NCBI GenBank assembly: GCA_051531935.1
Contig: JAOPTR010000007.1
Location: forward strand, 186,001 to 250,000
Direction of reading: 5' to 3'
Length of the DNA: 64,000 nucleotides
Source of the DNA: OCS116 sp051531935
GTDB taxonomy: Bacteria > Pseudomonadota > Alphaproteobacteria > Rhizobiales > OSC116
In this document: positions 43,148-52,663 of the stretch, piece after piece
Position numbering within the stretch: position 1 is the first letter of the stretch
How the letters are laid out: every line of letters starts with the position of its first letter
The notes under the pieces: model-generated
Databases searched by the model: none
Seen by the model: only the letters and a program-made list of their open reading frames with translations
What the model was told of the DNA's origin: nothing
Position numbers and translations under genes: made by a program

Positions 43148-43963
43148 ATGACAGATATTATTGCGCAAGCAACCAGCATAATTGCATCTAAAATTGCTGA
43201 TTTTAAACCCGAGATTGGCATGATACTAGGCTCTGGCCTTGCTAGCCTTGTTGATGAAGTGACGGATGCGATTAAAATTCCTTATACTGATTTACCAGGC
43301 TTTCCTAGCCATGGGGCAGGAGCGGTTACAGGCCATGGGACGAATTTGATTTTGGGCATTTTAGGCGGGCAAAAAGTTGCCATTCTTGAAGGCCGAAAAC
43401 ATTATTACGAAGATGGAAACCCTGCAGCAATGCGCACGCCCATTGAAGTTTTAAAAGCCATTGGCTGCACAAAAATGATTGTGACCAATAGCGCAGGCAG
43501 CATGGATGAAAATGTGGCACCAGCCAACATAATGCTGATTAATGACCATATTAATTATTCGGGTCTTAACCCGCTTATTGGCCAAGCGGGTGATAGCCGT
43601 TTTGTGGATATGAGCAATGCTTATGACCCAAAATTGCGCCAAATTATGCAAGGCGTAGCGGCTGATAATGGCATACCTTTAAGCGAAGGTGTTTATGTTT
43701 GGTATAGTGGCCCAAGTTTTGAAACCCCTGCCGAAATTAAAATGCTGCGTATTGTAGGCGGCGATGCTGTGGGCATGTCGACTGTGCCAGAAGTTATATT
43801 GTGCCGATATTTAGGATTGGACGTTGTTGGCCTTTCTTGTCTGACCAATATGGCGGCAGGCATGAGCGATACCAAATTGAGCCACAACCAGACCAAAGAA
43901 GTGGCTGCTGTTGGCGCGGAAAAAATCAAAACTTTGCTGAAAAGCTTTTTGTTAAAATTATAG
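43148..43963 (+). CDS. Purine-nucleoside phosphorylase (trimeric class)
   Basis: This cleaves inosine, guanosine and their deoxy forms with phosphate to base and (deoxy)ribose-1-phosphate. The 271-residue protein matches the trimeric PunA/PNP class: MILGSGL near 25-31 for phosphate, GHGTNLILG near 61-69, EGRKHYYEDGN near 79-89, TNSAGSM near 116-122, and MSTVPEVILCRYLGLDVVGLSCLTNMAAG near 210-238. The ribosome binding site is ACGGAG. It sits between cdd and deoC, and together they channel nucleosides to pentose phosphates. Confidence 0.95.
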   Translation: MTDIIAQATSIIASKIADFKPEIGMILGSGLASLVDEVTDAIKIPYTDLPGFPSHGAGAVTGHGTNLILGILGGQKVAILEGRKHYYEDGNPAAMRTPIEVLKAIGCTKMIVTNSAGSMDENVAPANIMLINDHINYSGLNPLIGQAGDSRFVDMSNAYDPKLRQIMQGVAADNGIPLSEGVYVWYSGPSFETPAEIKMLRIVGGDAVGMSTVPEVILCRYLGLDVVGLSCLTNMAAGMSDTKLSHNQTKEVAAVGAEKIKTLLKSFLLKL

Positions 43964-43976
43964 GGGCGATTGTTAG

Positions 43977-44933
43977 ATGAGCCATATAAAAAGAAATGAA
44001 ATCATGCCTTTTGAGCCTGATTGGTTAACCGGTATACGGGTTAACAAAAGTGCTACGGAAGCCAGATGCGCGACTTACGGCACCAGACGAGCTGTGAAAA
44101 AAGATCATCAAAAAGCGTGGCTTTTACATGCCATTGGCAATATTGATTTAACCACATTAAGTGGTGATGATACTGCCGATCGCGTGAAACGGCTTTGTGC
44201 GAAAGCCAAAAACCCTGTGCGTAAAGAAATACTTGAAGCTTTGGGAGCTACTGATGCAAAAATTACCACGGGTGCGGTTTGTGTTTACCATCATTTTGTG
44301 GCGACGGCTGTTGAAGCGCTTAAAGGCACAGGCATTCCTGTGGCAGCGGTATCTACTGGTTTTCCGCATGGTTTGTCGCCAATGGAAACAAAGTTGCGTG
44401 AAATAGAATTGTCGGTTCAAGCGGGGGCTAAAGAAATTGACATTGTAATCTCGCGCCATTTAGTTTTGGCGGGTAATTGGGCTGAATTATATAGTGAAAT
44501 TGTGGCCTATCGCAAAGCTTGCGGCGAAGCGCATTTGAAAACAATTTTAGCCACGGGCGAACTGGGCACACATACCAATATTGCCAAAGCCTCGATGACT
44601 TGCATGATGGCGGGGGCAGATTTTATTAAAACCTCGACAGGTAAAGAGAGCGTAAACGCGACGTTACCTACAAGCCTAACCATGGTGCGCATGATACGCG
44701 ATTATTACGAACGCACTGGTTTTAAAGTGGGCTACAAACCTGCAGGCGGTATTTCGGACGCGAAAACTTGCTTGGTTTACCTGAGCTTAATGCGCGAAGA
44801 ATTGGGCAAAGAGTGGATGCAATCTGATTTATTTAGATTTGGGGCATCGAGCTTGTTAAATGATATTGAACGTCAATTAGAGCATGGTGTGACGGGGCGT
44901 TATAGCGCTTCTTACCGCCAGCCAATGGCATAA
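43977..44933 (+). CDS. deoC: Deoxyribose-phosphate aldolase
   Basis: This class-I aldolase splits 2-deoxyribose-5-phosphate into glyceraldehyde-3-phosphate and acetaldehyde. DFIKTSTGKESVNATLP near 212-228 holds the Schiff-base lysine, and VGYKPAGGIS near 252-261 the second active-site lysine; DIVISRHLV near 152-160 corresponds to the third region. At 318 residues it is the longer form with an extra N-terminal segment, common in alphaproteobacteria and eukaryotes. Acetaldehyde produced here is the likely substrate of the aldehyde dehydrogenase encoded next. Confidence 0.95.
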   Translation: MSHIKRNEIMPFEPDWLTGIRVNKSATEARCATYGTRRAVKKDHQKAWLLHAIGNIDLTTLSGDDTADRVKRLCAKAKNPVRKEILEALGATDAKITTGAVCVYHHFVATAVEALKGTGIPVAAVSTGFPHGLSPMETKLREIELSVQAGAKEIDIVISRHLVLAGNWAELYSEIVAYRKACGEAHLKTILATGELGTHTNIAKASMTCMMAGADFIKTSTGKESVNATLPTSLTMVRMIRDYYERTGFKVGYKPAGGISDAKTCLVYLSLMREELGKEWMQSDLFRFGASSLLNDIERQLEHGVTGRYSASYRQPMA

Positions 44934-44950
44934 GTGAGGGTTATAAGGAT

Positions 44951-47329
44951 ATGACAATCATGGAAAAAATGAAGAATTTAGACTATGGACATGCCATGGA
45001 ATCTAGCAAAGAAGCCTTTACATGGCTTGCTAAGTTTGATGGTAAATTAAACCATTTTATTGATGGTAAATGGACAAAACCAAAGGGCGGCGAATATTTA
45101 GACGCTATAAACCCTGCAAATACTCAGCAGCTTGCGAAATTTGCCAAAGGTAGCGCCGATGACATTGACGCGGCTGTAAAAGCTGCAGACAAAGCCAAAG
45201 GTAAATGGGCAGCATTAAGCGGCCACCAACGTGCAAAATATTTATATACTTTGGCACGCTTGCTGCAAAAACATAGCCGCTTGTTTGCGACTTTAGAAAC
45301 TTTGGATAATGGCAAACCGATACGTGAAAGCCGCGATGCAGATATTCCATTGGCAGCAAGGCATTTCTATCACCATGCAGGTTGGGCGCAATTGAGCGAT
45401 GAGAGCTTTGATGAGTTTGAACCGTATGGCGTTGTGGGACAGATTATTCCGTGGAATTTTCCGCTGCTTATGTTGTCTTGGAAAATTGCGCCTGCATTGG
45501 CTGCGGGCAATGTAGTGGTGCTGAAGCCTGCTGAATATACATCGTTAACCGCCTTGCTATTTGCCGACATTTGCATTGAAGCGGGCATACCTGATGGTGT
45601 GGTGAACATTGTGACAGGCTTAGGCGCTGAAGCAGGCGAAGCTTTGTTGCAGCATAAAGATGTGAAAAAAATTGCTTTCACAGGGTCGACCAATATTGGC
45701 CGTCATATACGCACTGTCACCGCCAATACGGACAAAGGTTTATCGCTTGAATTGGGCGGAAAAGCACCTTTTATTGTGTATGATGATGCCGATATCGACG
45801 CTGCGGTTGAGGGTGTGGTAAACGCTATATTCTTTAATCAGGGTGAAGTATGTTGTGCGGGTTCGCGCTTGTTGTTGCAAGAGCCAATTGCTGAAAAATT
45901 CCTTGCCAAATTGCGCACGCGCGTGGATAAATTTGTGCTTGGCGACCCGATGGATAAGAATATTGATATGGGCTCACTGGTTGACCCTGTGCAGTATAAG
46001 CGCATTAGTGATTTGCTTAAACTTGGCGTTGAAGAGGGTGGAACAATGTGGCAGGCATCTTGCGAGATCCCTGAAGTTGGTAGTTTCATTCCACCAACTA
46101 TTTTCACTGATGTTTCGCCGACTGATACAATTGTGCAAGATGAGATTTTTGGCCCTGTTTTGGTGGTGATGACATTTCGCACCAATGCCGAAGCAGAAGC
46201 ACTAGCTAACAACACTAAATATGGTCTATCAGCCTCTGTTTGGAGCGAAAATGTAAACCAATGCTTAGACATTGCGCCGAAAATTAAAGCAGGTGTTGTG
46301 TGGGTGAATAGCACCAATCAATTTGATGCCGCTGTCGGGTTTGGCGGATATCGCGAGTCTGGTTATGGGCGCGAGGGTGGCAAAGAAGGCATGCACGAAT
46401 ATTTGAAACCTAAATATTATGGCACGCTAAAAAAATGGGTTGCCCCAAAAATGAAAAAAGCTTCTGGCTTTGATAAATCGGGCAATATTGACCGTACGCC
46501 TAAATTATATATCGGTGGCAAACAAGCGCGGCCAGACAATGGGCATAGCATTGCAGTGGCTGATGCCAACGGTAAATATATAGCTGAAGTGCCGCATGGC
46601 AGCCGCAAAGATATTAGAAATGCAGTGCAAGCTGCAGCAAAAGCCAAAGGTTGGGCGGGCACAACTGCGCATCTAAAGGCACAAATCCTATATTATATCG
46701 CAGAGAATTTAGATATTCGTAAAACTGAATTTGCAAATCGTATCGCCTGCGTAACGGGCGCTTCTGCCAATGAGGCAAAAGCAGAGGTTGAACAATCAAT
46801 CTCGCGCCTATTTACCTATGCGGCATGGGCTGATAAATATGACGGTGCGGTGCACAATCCGCCAACGCGCGCTGTGGCAATTGCCATGAACGAAGCGATT
46901 GGCATTGTGGGTATTACCTGCCCTGATGAAGCGCCATTGTTGAGCTTTATATCGCTAGTTGCCCCTGCCATTGCCATGGGCAATACAGTTGTGGCGATTG
47001 CCTCCGAAACGGCACCTTTATTGGCGACGGATTTTTATCAAATTTTAGAAACCTCTGACCTACCTGCAGGTGTATTAAACATCATCACAGGCCCTAAAGA
47101 TGAGCTGAGCAAAACACTGGCCGAACATGATGAAGTGGATGCCATGTGGTATTTCGGTTCTGATGATGGTTGCGCAATGGTGAAAGCTGCGAGCATTCAT
47201 AACTTAAAACAAGTGTGGACTAATGAAGGCAAAGCTTACCCTTGGAGCGACAATAAAATTGCTCAAGGTGAGACATTCCTGCGCAAAGCCACTCAAGTTA
47301 AAAATATTTGGGTCCCATATGGCGTTTAA
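44951..47329 (+). CDS. Aldehyde dehydrogenase with a second, catalytically incomplete ALDH half
   Basis: The 792-residue protein consists of a full ALDH (about 30-500) and a partial second copy (about 510-792). The first has PWNFP at 167-171, FTGSTNIG near 243-250, the general base in LELGGK (Glu267) and catalytic cysteines at 301-302 in GEVCCAG. The second repeats the N-terminal, cofactor-binding part (HGSRKDIRNAVQAAAKAKGWAG; ITCPDEAPLLSF in place of PWNFP; WTNEGKAYPW in place of LELGGK) but ends before the catalytic-cysteine domain. Its place after deoC suggests oxidation of acetaldehyde to acetate or acetyl-CoA. Long ALDHs of this kind accompany deo genes in other alphaproteobacteria, as far as I know. 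The start is the ATG at 44951; 44960 is an alternative. Confidence 0.88.
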   Translation: MTIMEKMKNLDYGHAMESSKEAFTWLAKFDGKLNHFIDGKWTKPKGGEYLDAINPANTQQLAKFAKGSADDIDAAVKAADKAKGKWAALSGHQRAKYLYTLARLLQKHSRLFATLETLDNGKPIRESRDADIPLAARHFYHHAGWAQLSDESFDEFEPYGVVGQIIPWNFPLLMLSWKIAPALAAGNVVVLKPAEYTSLTALLFADICIEAGIPDGVVNIVTGLGAEAGEALLQHKDVKKIAFTGSTNIGRHIRTVTANTDKGLSLELGGKAPFIVYDDADIDAAVEGVVNAIFFNQGEVCCAGSRLLLQEPIAEKFLAKLRTRVDKFVLGDPMDKNIDMGSLVDPVQYKRISDLLKLGVEEGGTMWQASCEIPEVGSFIPPTIFTDVSPTDTIVQDEIFGPVLVVMTFRTNAEAEALANNTKYGLSASVWSENVNQCLDIAPKIKAGVVWVNSTNQFDAAVGFGGYRESGYGREGGKEGMHEYLKPKYYGTLKKWVAPKMKKASGFDKSGNIDRTPKLYIGGKQARPDNGHSIAVADANGKYIAEVPHGSRKDIRNAVQAAAKAKGWAGTTAHLKAQILYYIAENLDIRKTEFANRIACVTGASANEAKAEVEQSISRLFTYAAWADKYDGAVHNPPTRAVAIAMNEAIGIVGITCPDEAPLLSFISLVAPAIAMGNTVVAIASETAPLLATDFYQILETSDLPAGVLNIITGPKDELSKTLAEHDEVDAMWYFGSDDGCAMVKAASIHNLKQVWTNEGKAYPWSDNKIAQGETFLRKATQVKNIWVPYGV

Positions 47330-47375
47330 ATTCTGAAATTGAATTTAATGTTTGGGACTTTAAGAAAGTAAAAAG

Positions 47376-48707
47376 ATGAAATATTTACCTCAAGAAATTA
47401 TTCGTAAAAAGCGTGATGGTGGCAAATTGAGCCAAGACGAAATTGCTGATTTCGTTGCCGGAATGAAAACCGGAACCACCACAGATGTGCAAGTTGCAGC
47501 GTTTACAATGTCTGTTTTCTTTAACGATTTAAGCACTGATGAACGTGTGGCGCTAACTTTGGCATTGCGCGACAGTGGCGATGTGATGGATTGGGCGGGT
47601 ATGAGCCTTGATGGCCCCGTGCTTGATAAACATTCTACAGGTGGCATTGGTGACAATGTGAGCCTAATGCTTGCCCCAATTTTGGCTGTTTGTGGCGCAT
47701 ATGTGCCGATGATTTCTGGCCGCGGGCTTGGCCATACGGGCGGCACGCTAGATAAATTAGATAGCATTCCAGGTTATGACACTGTGCCAGACCCTGCTGA
47801 TTTTAGACGCATTGTTAAAAGCGTTGGTTGTGCCGTGATTGGCCAAACGCCAAACATGGTGCCTGCCGATAAGAAAATGTATGGCATAAGAGACGTTACA
47901 GCCTCTGTAGAGGCTGATGCGCTGATTACACCTTCCATATTGTCCAAAAAACTTGCTTCGGGCTTAGATGGGCTTATTTTGGATGTAAAAACAGGTTCGG
48001 GCGCATTTATGGATACGCTTGAGAAATCTGAAAGCCTTGCGAATAGTTTGCTGGAAGTGGCAAGACAAGCAGGTTTGCCGACATCGGCAATTATTACGGA
48101 CATGAATCAACCTTTGGCATCTGCCGTTGGTAACGCTGTTGAAGTTAAAAATGCAGTTGATTTTTTGACGGGAAAACATATCGACAAGCGTTTATATGAC
48201 GTGACGATGGCACTTTGTGCTGAAATGTTGATTTTGGGTAGTATGGAAACAGACCAAGCGGCCGCCGAAGCCAAAGTGGCTGATGCTTTATCATCTGGCA
48301 AAGCCGCAGAAGTGTTTGGCCGCATGTGCGCAGAGCTAAAAGGCCCAGCAGACTTTATTGAAAATATGGATAAATATTTGGAATTTGCCCCTGTCGTGAT
48401 GGACATTGCAGCGCCAAAATCTGGTTACGTATCCGATATTAACACCAGAAACATTGGTATTGCGGCTATCAAATTGGGTGCGGGACGTACTGACCCATCG
48501 GCTCCGATTGATTATGGTGTTGGTTTTGAAGCATGCCTGCCGATTGGCGCAAAAGTTGAACAGGGCCAACCTATTGCCCGTGTGATTGCGCGTAGTGATG
48601 ATGCTGCAAATATGGCTGCTGAACTGATGCAACAAGCCTATGACATTGGCGAAAATGTTGAGCAGGATAAGTTAGTTTATAAGATTTTGAACGATAAACC
48701 TATATAA
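47376..48707 (+). CDS. deoA: Thymidine / pyrimidine-nucleoside phosphorylase
   Basis: This dimeric enzyme phosphorolyses thymidine, deoxyuridine and possibly uridine to base and (deoxy)ribose-1-phosphate. The 443-residue length fits DeoA. The phosphate site KHSTGGIGDNVSLMLAPILA near 88-107 contains the family signature, followed by SGRGLGHTGGTLDKLDSIPG near 116-135 and the hinge DVKTGSGAFM near 203-212. The C-terminal domain (about 345-443) is the usual alpha/beta part. It completes the pyrimidine branch after cytidine deaminase. Confidence 0.95.
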   Translation: MKYLPQEIIRKKRDGGKLSQDEIADFVAGMKTGTTTDVQVAAFTMSVFFNDLSTDERVALTLALRDSGDVMDWAGMSLDGPVLDKHSTGGIGDNVSLMLAPILAVCGAYVPMISGRGLGHTGGTLDKLDSIPGYDTVPDPADFRRIVKSVGCAVIGQTPNMVPADKKMYGIRDVTASVEADALITPSILSKKLASGLDGLILDVKTGSGAFMDTLEKSESLANSLLEVARQAGLPTSAIITDMNQPLASAVGNAVEVKNAVDFLTGKHIDKRLYDVTMALCAEMLILGSMETDQAAAEAKVADALSSGKAAEVFGRMCAELKGPADFIENMDKYLEFAPVVMDIAAPKSGYVSDINTRNIGIAAIKLGAGRTDPSAPIDYGVGFEACLPIGAKVEQGQPIARVIARSDDAANMAAELMQQAYDIGENVEQDKLVYKILNDKPI

Positions 48708-48718
48708 GGGGTTATTAA

Positions 48719-49942
48719 ATGGCACGCGTATTTTTATTGATTTTAGATAGTTTTGGCGTTGGTGCCGCAGCAGATGCTGATAAATTTGGCGATGTGGGAT
48801 CGGATACTTTCTTACACATCGCACAAAGCTGTGCCTTGGGCAAAGCCAATAAAGATGGCGTGCGTGCTGGGGCATTGAATGTGCCTAACATGGCGGCGCT
48901 TGGCCTTGGTTTAGCAGGGCAGGCATCATCTGGCACATTGGCACCAAATTTTGCGGCAGACCAAGAGATCATCGGTAAATGGGGTTATGCCATTGAGCAA
49001 TCTAACGGTAAAGATACACCCACTGGACACTGGGAAATTGGTGGTTTTAAAGTGGATATTGATTGGGGCTATTTTCCGAAAACTGAACCTTGTTTTCCTG
49101 AAGATCTGATAGAAGAGTTTTGCAAGCGTGCCAAAATTCCAGGAATTTTGGGTAATAAACATGCCTCTGGCATGCCCGTGATTCAGGAGTATGGCGAGGA
49201 AAGTATACGCACTGGCAAGCCAATTGTTTATACATCGGTAGATAGTGTTTTTCAGATTGCCGTGCATGAAGAGCATTTTGGCATCGAAAGACTATATGAG
49301 ATTTGCCAAATTGCGTTTGATTTGACAAAAGAGCTAAATATTGGACGGGTGATTGCGCGGCCGTTTATTGGCAATGATGCAACTGATTTTAAACGTACGG
49401 GCAACAGGCATGATTACGCCATTGCACCGAGCCATGATACCATTTTAGACCGCGCAAAAAATGCAGGTCGTCAAGTGATTGCGGTGGGTAAAATTTCCGA
49501 TATTTATGCGGGCAGGGGTGTGACTCATTCTATACGTGCACATTTGAATGACAATATATTCAACGCGACACTGGAGGCCGAAGCCATGGCCAAAGATGGT
49601 GATTTTGTGATGAGTAATTTTGTTGATTTTGATATGCTATTTGGGCATCCACGGGATGTGGTTGGTTATGCCAATGCGCTTGAAGAATTTGACAAAAGAT
49701 TGCCTGAGCTTTACGCCAAAATGAATGATGATGACATCATTATATTAACTGCAGACCACGGTAATGACCCAACATGGACAGGAAATGACCATACGCGTGA
49801 ACATGTGCCAGTGCTTGTGTACGGCAAAAACCTAGAAGCGGGCAGTATTGGCGCGCGCGGAAGTTTTTGTGACATTGGTGAAAGCGTAATTAGTGCGCTT
49901 GGCTTGGCGCATGCGGGTGGCATTGGTAAGAGTTTTCTATAG
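48719..49942 (+). CDS. deoB: Phosphopentomutase
   Basis: This interconverts (deoxy)ribose-1-phosphate and -5-phosphate, linking the nucleoside phosphorylases to DeoC and the pentose-phosphate pathway. The 407-residue protein of the alkaline-phosphatase superfamily has the manganese-binding motifs LILDSFGVGAAADA near the N-terminus, NFVDFDMLFGHPRD near 300-313 and LTADHGNDPTWTGNDHTREHVP near 341-362. DTPTGHWEIGG near 100-110 surrounds the phosphorylated threonine. It is the last gene of the operon; a terminator hairpin follows. Confidence 0.97.
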   Translation: MARVFLLILDSFGVGAAADADKFGDVGSDTFLHIAQSCALGKANKDGVRAGALNVPNMAALGLGLAGQASSGTLAPNFAADQEIIGKWGYAIEQSNGKDTPTGHWEIGGFKVDIDWGYFPKTEPCFPEDLIEEFCKRAKIPGILGNKHASGMPVIQEYGEESIRTGKPIVYTSVDSVFQIAVHEEHFGIERLYEICQIAFDLTKELNIGRVIARPFIGNDATDFKRTGNRHDYAIAPSHDTILDRAKNAGRQVIAVGKISDIYAGRGVTHSIRAHLNDNIFNATLEAEAMAKDGDFVMSNFVDFDMLFGHPRDVVGYANALEEFDKRLPELYAKMNDDDIIILTADHGNDPTWTGNDHTREHVPVLVYGKNLEAGSIGARGSFCDIGESVISALGLAHAGGIGKSFL

Positions 49943-49948
49943 GCCGAA

Positions 49949-50335
49949 CTAGAGCATATTGCATTGGCTGATGCAGAATATTTTTTGTATTGTTGAAATG
50001 ATTTGTAACACGATTTGGAAAGCGTAGAAGGAATAGAGCGCAACCAATAGGTATGCGCATATTCTGCGATAAGCAGTTTTTAAAGGTAGTATCGTGACAA
50101 TGATAAGGGCAATGAGCGGTACCAATAGAGTTATATAGGCGACATTCCCAAGCCAGAATTGTCCTGTAAGTGAATAATAGCCCAAGTGAGCTGCCATTAT
50201 CATGGCCGCGGCAATACAAATGCCAACTATCAATTTATATAGGGAAGGTTTGTTTTTGCCCAAAAACAACATGGTCTCGAATGATAAAACCAATGTCACA
50301 AAAACTAAGCCAACATATATAATTGAAATTTCCAT
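49949..50335 (-). CDS. Small membrane protein of unknown function
   Basis: I do not recognise this 128-residue protein. It has four hydrophobic helices (about 4-25, 34-54, 62-85 and 90-115), short loops, and no motif I can name. It is the last of three minus-strand genes that start with the LysE exporter and P-loop kinase, with 1 base between it and the kinase gene, so it is probably co-transcribed with them. Its 3' end overlaps the terminator of the convergent nucleoside operon. Confidence 0.65.
   Translation of the reverse strand: MEISIIYVGLVFVTLVLSFETMLFLGKNKPSLYKLIVGICIAAAMIMAAHLGYYSLTGQFWLGNVAYITLLVPLIALIIVTILPLKTAYRRICAYLLVALYSFYAFQIVLQIISTIQKIFCISQCNML
49956..49986 (+). terminator. 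Terminator of the nucleoside operon
   Basis: ATATTGCAT pairs with ATGCAGAATAT (one bulge) around TGGCTG and is followed directly by TTTTTT. It begins 14 bases after the deoB stop and lies inside the 3' end of the convergent small membrane-protein gene. Confidence 0.6.
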
Positions 50336-50336
50336 T

Positions 50337-50915
50337 TTAATGTAGCTCCAATTGTTTTGTAAATGGCGATACTCCGCTGATGACTAGGTCGGCATAAGCT
50401 TTGGGGTTATGGCTTTGTAGATATTCATTTTCTGCGGTTATCCATTGCTGCCACATATGGGCTAATTTATCAGGTGTTTCACCTTGGTCTTTATCGCGCT
50501 CCAACCCACGTGTTAGGCATATATCATCTGGTGTATCGACATATATGCCAAGGCTTAGATATTGCCTAAATTCCTTGCGCAGCGCACCGACGCCTTCGAT
50601 AATCATAACTTGGGTGACGGGTTTTTGCCGTACGGGTTCGGGGTGATGGTCTATCCACCATTTGCTGCATTCATAATTAAGAAATTTCGCACCCGAAATA
50701 ATTGGTTTGAAAACAGAATTTACAAATGCATCATGCCAATCAAAAGGCATGTCGTGACTGGCAAAATCGTCGGTATGAATAAGTTCGGCATTGAGGTTGT
50801 TGGCAAGCATGGTTGCTAAGGTGGATTTTCCGCTGCCACCATGGCCATCAATTCCTATAAACTTAACACGGCCAACTTTTGCGGGGCAATCGGCTAGTAT
50901 TTGAGCGACATTCAT
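50337..50915 (-). CDS. P-loop kinase, uridine-kinase-like
   Basis: This is a 192-residue cytoplasmic nucleotide-binding protein. Walker A is GIDGHGGSGKSTLA near 21-34, followed by HTDDFASHDMPFDWHDAF near 46-63, the acceptor region shared with uridine kinase and related phosphotransferases, and MIIEGVGALRKEFR near 104-117. The length and pattern suit the small uridine/pantothenate-kinase-like group acting on an unknown substrate. The gene overlaps the LysE exporter gene by 4 bases. Confidence 0.8.
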   Translation of the reverse strand: MNVAQILADCPAKVGRVKFIGIDGHGGSGKSTLATMLANNLNAELIHTDDFASHDMPFDWHDAFVNSVFKPIISGAKFLNYECSKWWIDHHPEPVRQKPVTQVMIIEGVGALRKEFRQYLSLGIYVDTPDDICLTRGLERDKDQGETPDKLAHMWQQWITAENEYLQSHNPKAYADLVISGVSPFTKQLELH

Positions 50916-51538
50916 GTGGCATCTGCGAGTAGAATTTTAACACCCGCAAAGCCAAATACCGCGCTGAATGCGATGTCGAACCAACGATTTAGTTTTTTAT
51001 AGCCTGCAACCACTTTGGGCAGTGAGAAAATAAGGGCATAAAAGTGCATGACCAATGCTGTCTGTACGGCCATAGCGATCACTACAATTGATAAATCTAA
51101 TGCACTAGCATCGGCAGGCACGCCAATGGCATATAGTGCGCTGAAAAATAAGATGGCTTTGGGGTTGGTGATATGCAATGCCAAGCCTTTAAAATATGTG
51201 GATTTGTAAGATGCAGGCTTAACTTCAACCCGTTGAGCTTGGCGCGGTTTGATTGCAGATTTTAGGCTTTTAAACGCCAGGTATATTAAGTAGGCCGAAC
51301 CAAGATAGCGAAAAATCTCTACAAAAATTGCATTGGCAGCCATGATGGCGCCAAGGCCAAGTGCGGCCGCTACATTCCAGACCAATGAACCTGTGCTGAT
51401 GCCTGTGGCCAATATAAGCCCATGCTTACGGCTTTGGCTCATTGAAGTGGCTGAAACAGCCAAGGTGGCAGGCCCTGGGCTTGCTACAGCAATCAGGGCA
51501 AAGCCGAGGATAAGAATTAGGTTGAGTTCGCTGTGCAT
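50912..51538 (-). CDS. LysE/RhtB-family amino-acid exporter
   Basis: This is a 208-residue inner-membrane exporter with six helices. The family opening GFALIAVASPGPATLAVSATSMSQSRKHGLILATGISTG near 12-50 is clear, with the conserved PGP, and ALHITNPKAILFFSALY near 122-138 is the second repeat. Relatives export lysine, threonine, homoserine or leucine; the substrate cannot be told here. It is the first gene of a three-gene unit. The start is preceded by AGGAGGC, giving good spacing. Confidence 0.88.
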   Translation of the reverse strand: MHSELNLILILGFALIAVASPGPATLAVSATSMSQSRKHGLILATGISTGSLVWNVAAALGLGAIMAANAIFVEIFRYLGSAYLIYLAFKSLKSAIKPRQAQRVEVKPASYKSTYFKGLALHITNPKAILFFSALYAIGVPADASALDLSIVVIAMAVQTALVMHFYALIFSLPKVVAGYKKLNRWFDIAFSAVFGFAGVKILLADAT

Positions 51539-51577
51539 ATTGCCTCCTGATGGGTAGAAATCAACCCTAGTCCAAGC

Positions 51578-52660
51578 CTAATCCTTTGTCCATTTAAACA
51601 GTAAAAGCGTGAGGCTGAAGCAGGCGATTGTCCAAACGCTCATAAGGCCGAGTGCGTAGCTTATGTCTGCCAACTCACCGCCTTTATAGGTGATGGTGCG
51701 CAATGCCTCGGCAAATGGACCCAGCGGAAACAGGTTGGCGATGGTTTTGACGATGGCAGGAAAGCCGCCCTGCGGGATGTATAAATCGGATGCGAATGTG
51801 GCGGGGTAAAACAATAAATTGGCAATGCCGGTAACCATGCCAACTGCCATGATGCGAGATGATATGAGCAATGCAATGGCTAAAAAGGTGAGCGCGCCAA
51901 GGCTGATGACCAAAATCAATTTGGCAATAAGTGCCACATTAAACACCGCTTCCATGCCATATATTTTGTCGGCAATAATAAGAAACGCCATGCTGAAGCC
52001 TACTAATATAACAAAACGTGTGCTGACAAATGCGGCAATAAACTTCCATTTTTGAAGCGGGTAAAGATGATAGGCTTTAAAAGCACCTTTGGCGCGTTGC
52101 TCCACTAAAAACGTGCAGAAACCAAACAAGCTTGTTGAAATTAAAATCATGCCAATGAGACCCGGTATGAGATATTGCCCATATTTAAAATCATTCCCAG
52201 TGGGTGTTTGGCTATTGTCGAAAACATTTAAAATATAGTCCCACTTTTGGTAATCAATTTCCTGCATGCTATTGACCAACATGAGCGGGTAAATGCTGTT
52301 ATAAATGCTTAAAGGCGCGTCTTTTTGCACTAAGATATGTACTTTTGCGGCGGGGTCTTTGGGGATTGTGACCACGACACCGTTTTTGTTTGCCATATTT
52401 GTTTCGTTGGCGGTTTGAATATCGAATACGATGCCCCGTGACTGATCGAGAATTGAGTGCATATCGCTGAGATATTTTTCGGCGCGGGGGCCATCGCCAC
52501 TGACTTTTATGGAGACTTTACTCGGGCCGCCTTCGCCACCAAATGCAAGCATCAGTAGAAACAGTAAAAGCACTGGAAACAAAAAGGTAAAGAACAGCGC
52601 GAAGCTATTGCGGAAATATGATTTTAAATCAATGGCTGCTAATTGAATGAATAAAGACAT
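51578..52660 (-). CDS. ABC-2 type exporter permease
   Basis: This is a 360-residue integral membrane subunit of an ABC exporter. One helix near 20-40 (FALFFTFLFPVLLLFLLML) is followed by a large external domain (about 42-165) and five C-terminal helices (about 170-355), the ABC-2/DrrB-like layout with a long first loop. The ATPase gene lies 3 bases upstream on the same strand, so the two form the transporter. Substrate unknown; drug, lipid and peptide exporters all share this fold. Confidence 0.88.
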   Translation of the reverse strand: MSLFIQLAAIDLKSYFRNSFALFFTFLFPVLLLFLLMLAFGGEGGPSKVSIKVSGDGPRAEKYLSDMHSILDQSRGIVFDIQTANETNMANKNGVVVTIPKDPAAKVHILVQKDAPLSIYNSIYPLMLVNSMQEIDYQKWDYILNVFDNSQTPTGNDFKYGQYLIPGLIGMILISTSLFGFCTFLVEQRAKGAFKAYHLYPLQKWKFIAAFVSTRFVILVGFSMAFLIIADKIYGMEAVFNVALIAKLILVISLGALTFLAIALLISSRIMAVGMVTGIANLLFYPATFASDLYIPQGGFPAIVKTIANLFPLGPFAEALRTITYKGGELADISYALGLMSVWTIACFSLTLLLFKWTKD

Positions 52661-52663
52661 TTT

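Noticed and set aside
45838..46317. Minus-strand open frame opposite the aldehyde dehydrogenase
   Set aside because: Antisense to the catalytic region of a well-supported gene; no ribosome binding site and no protein features.
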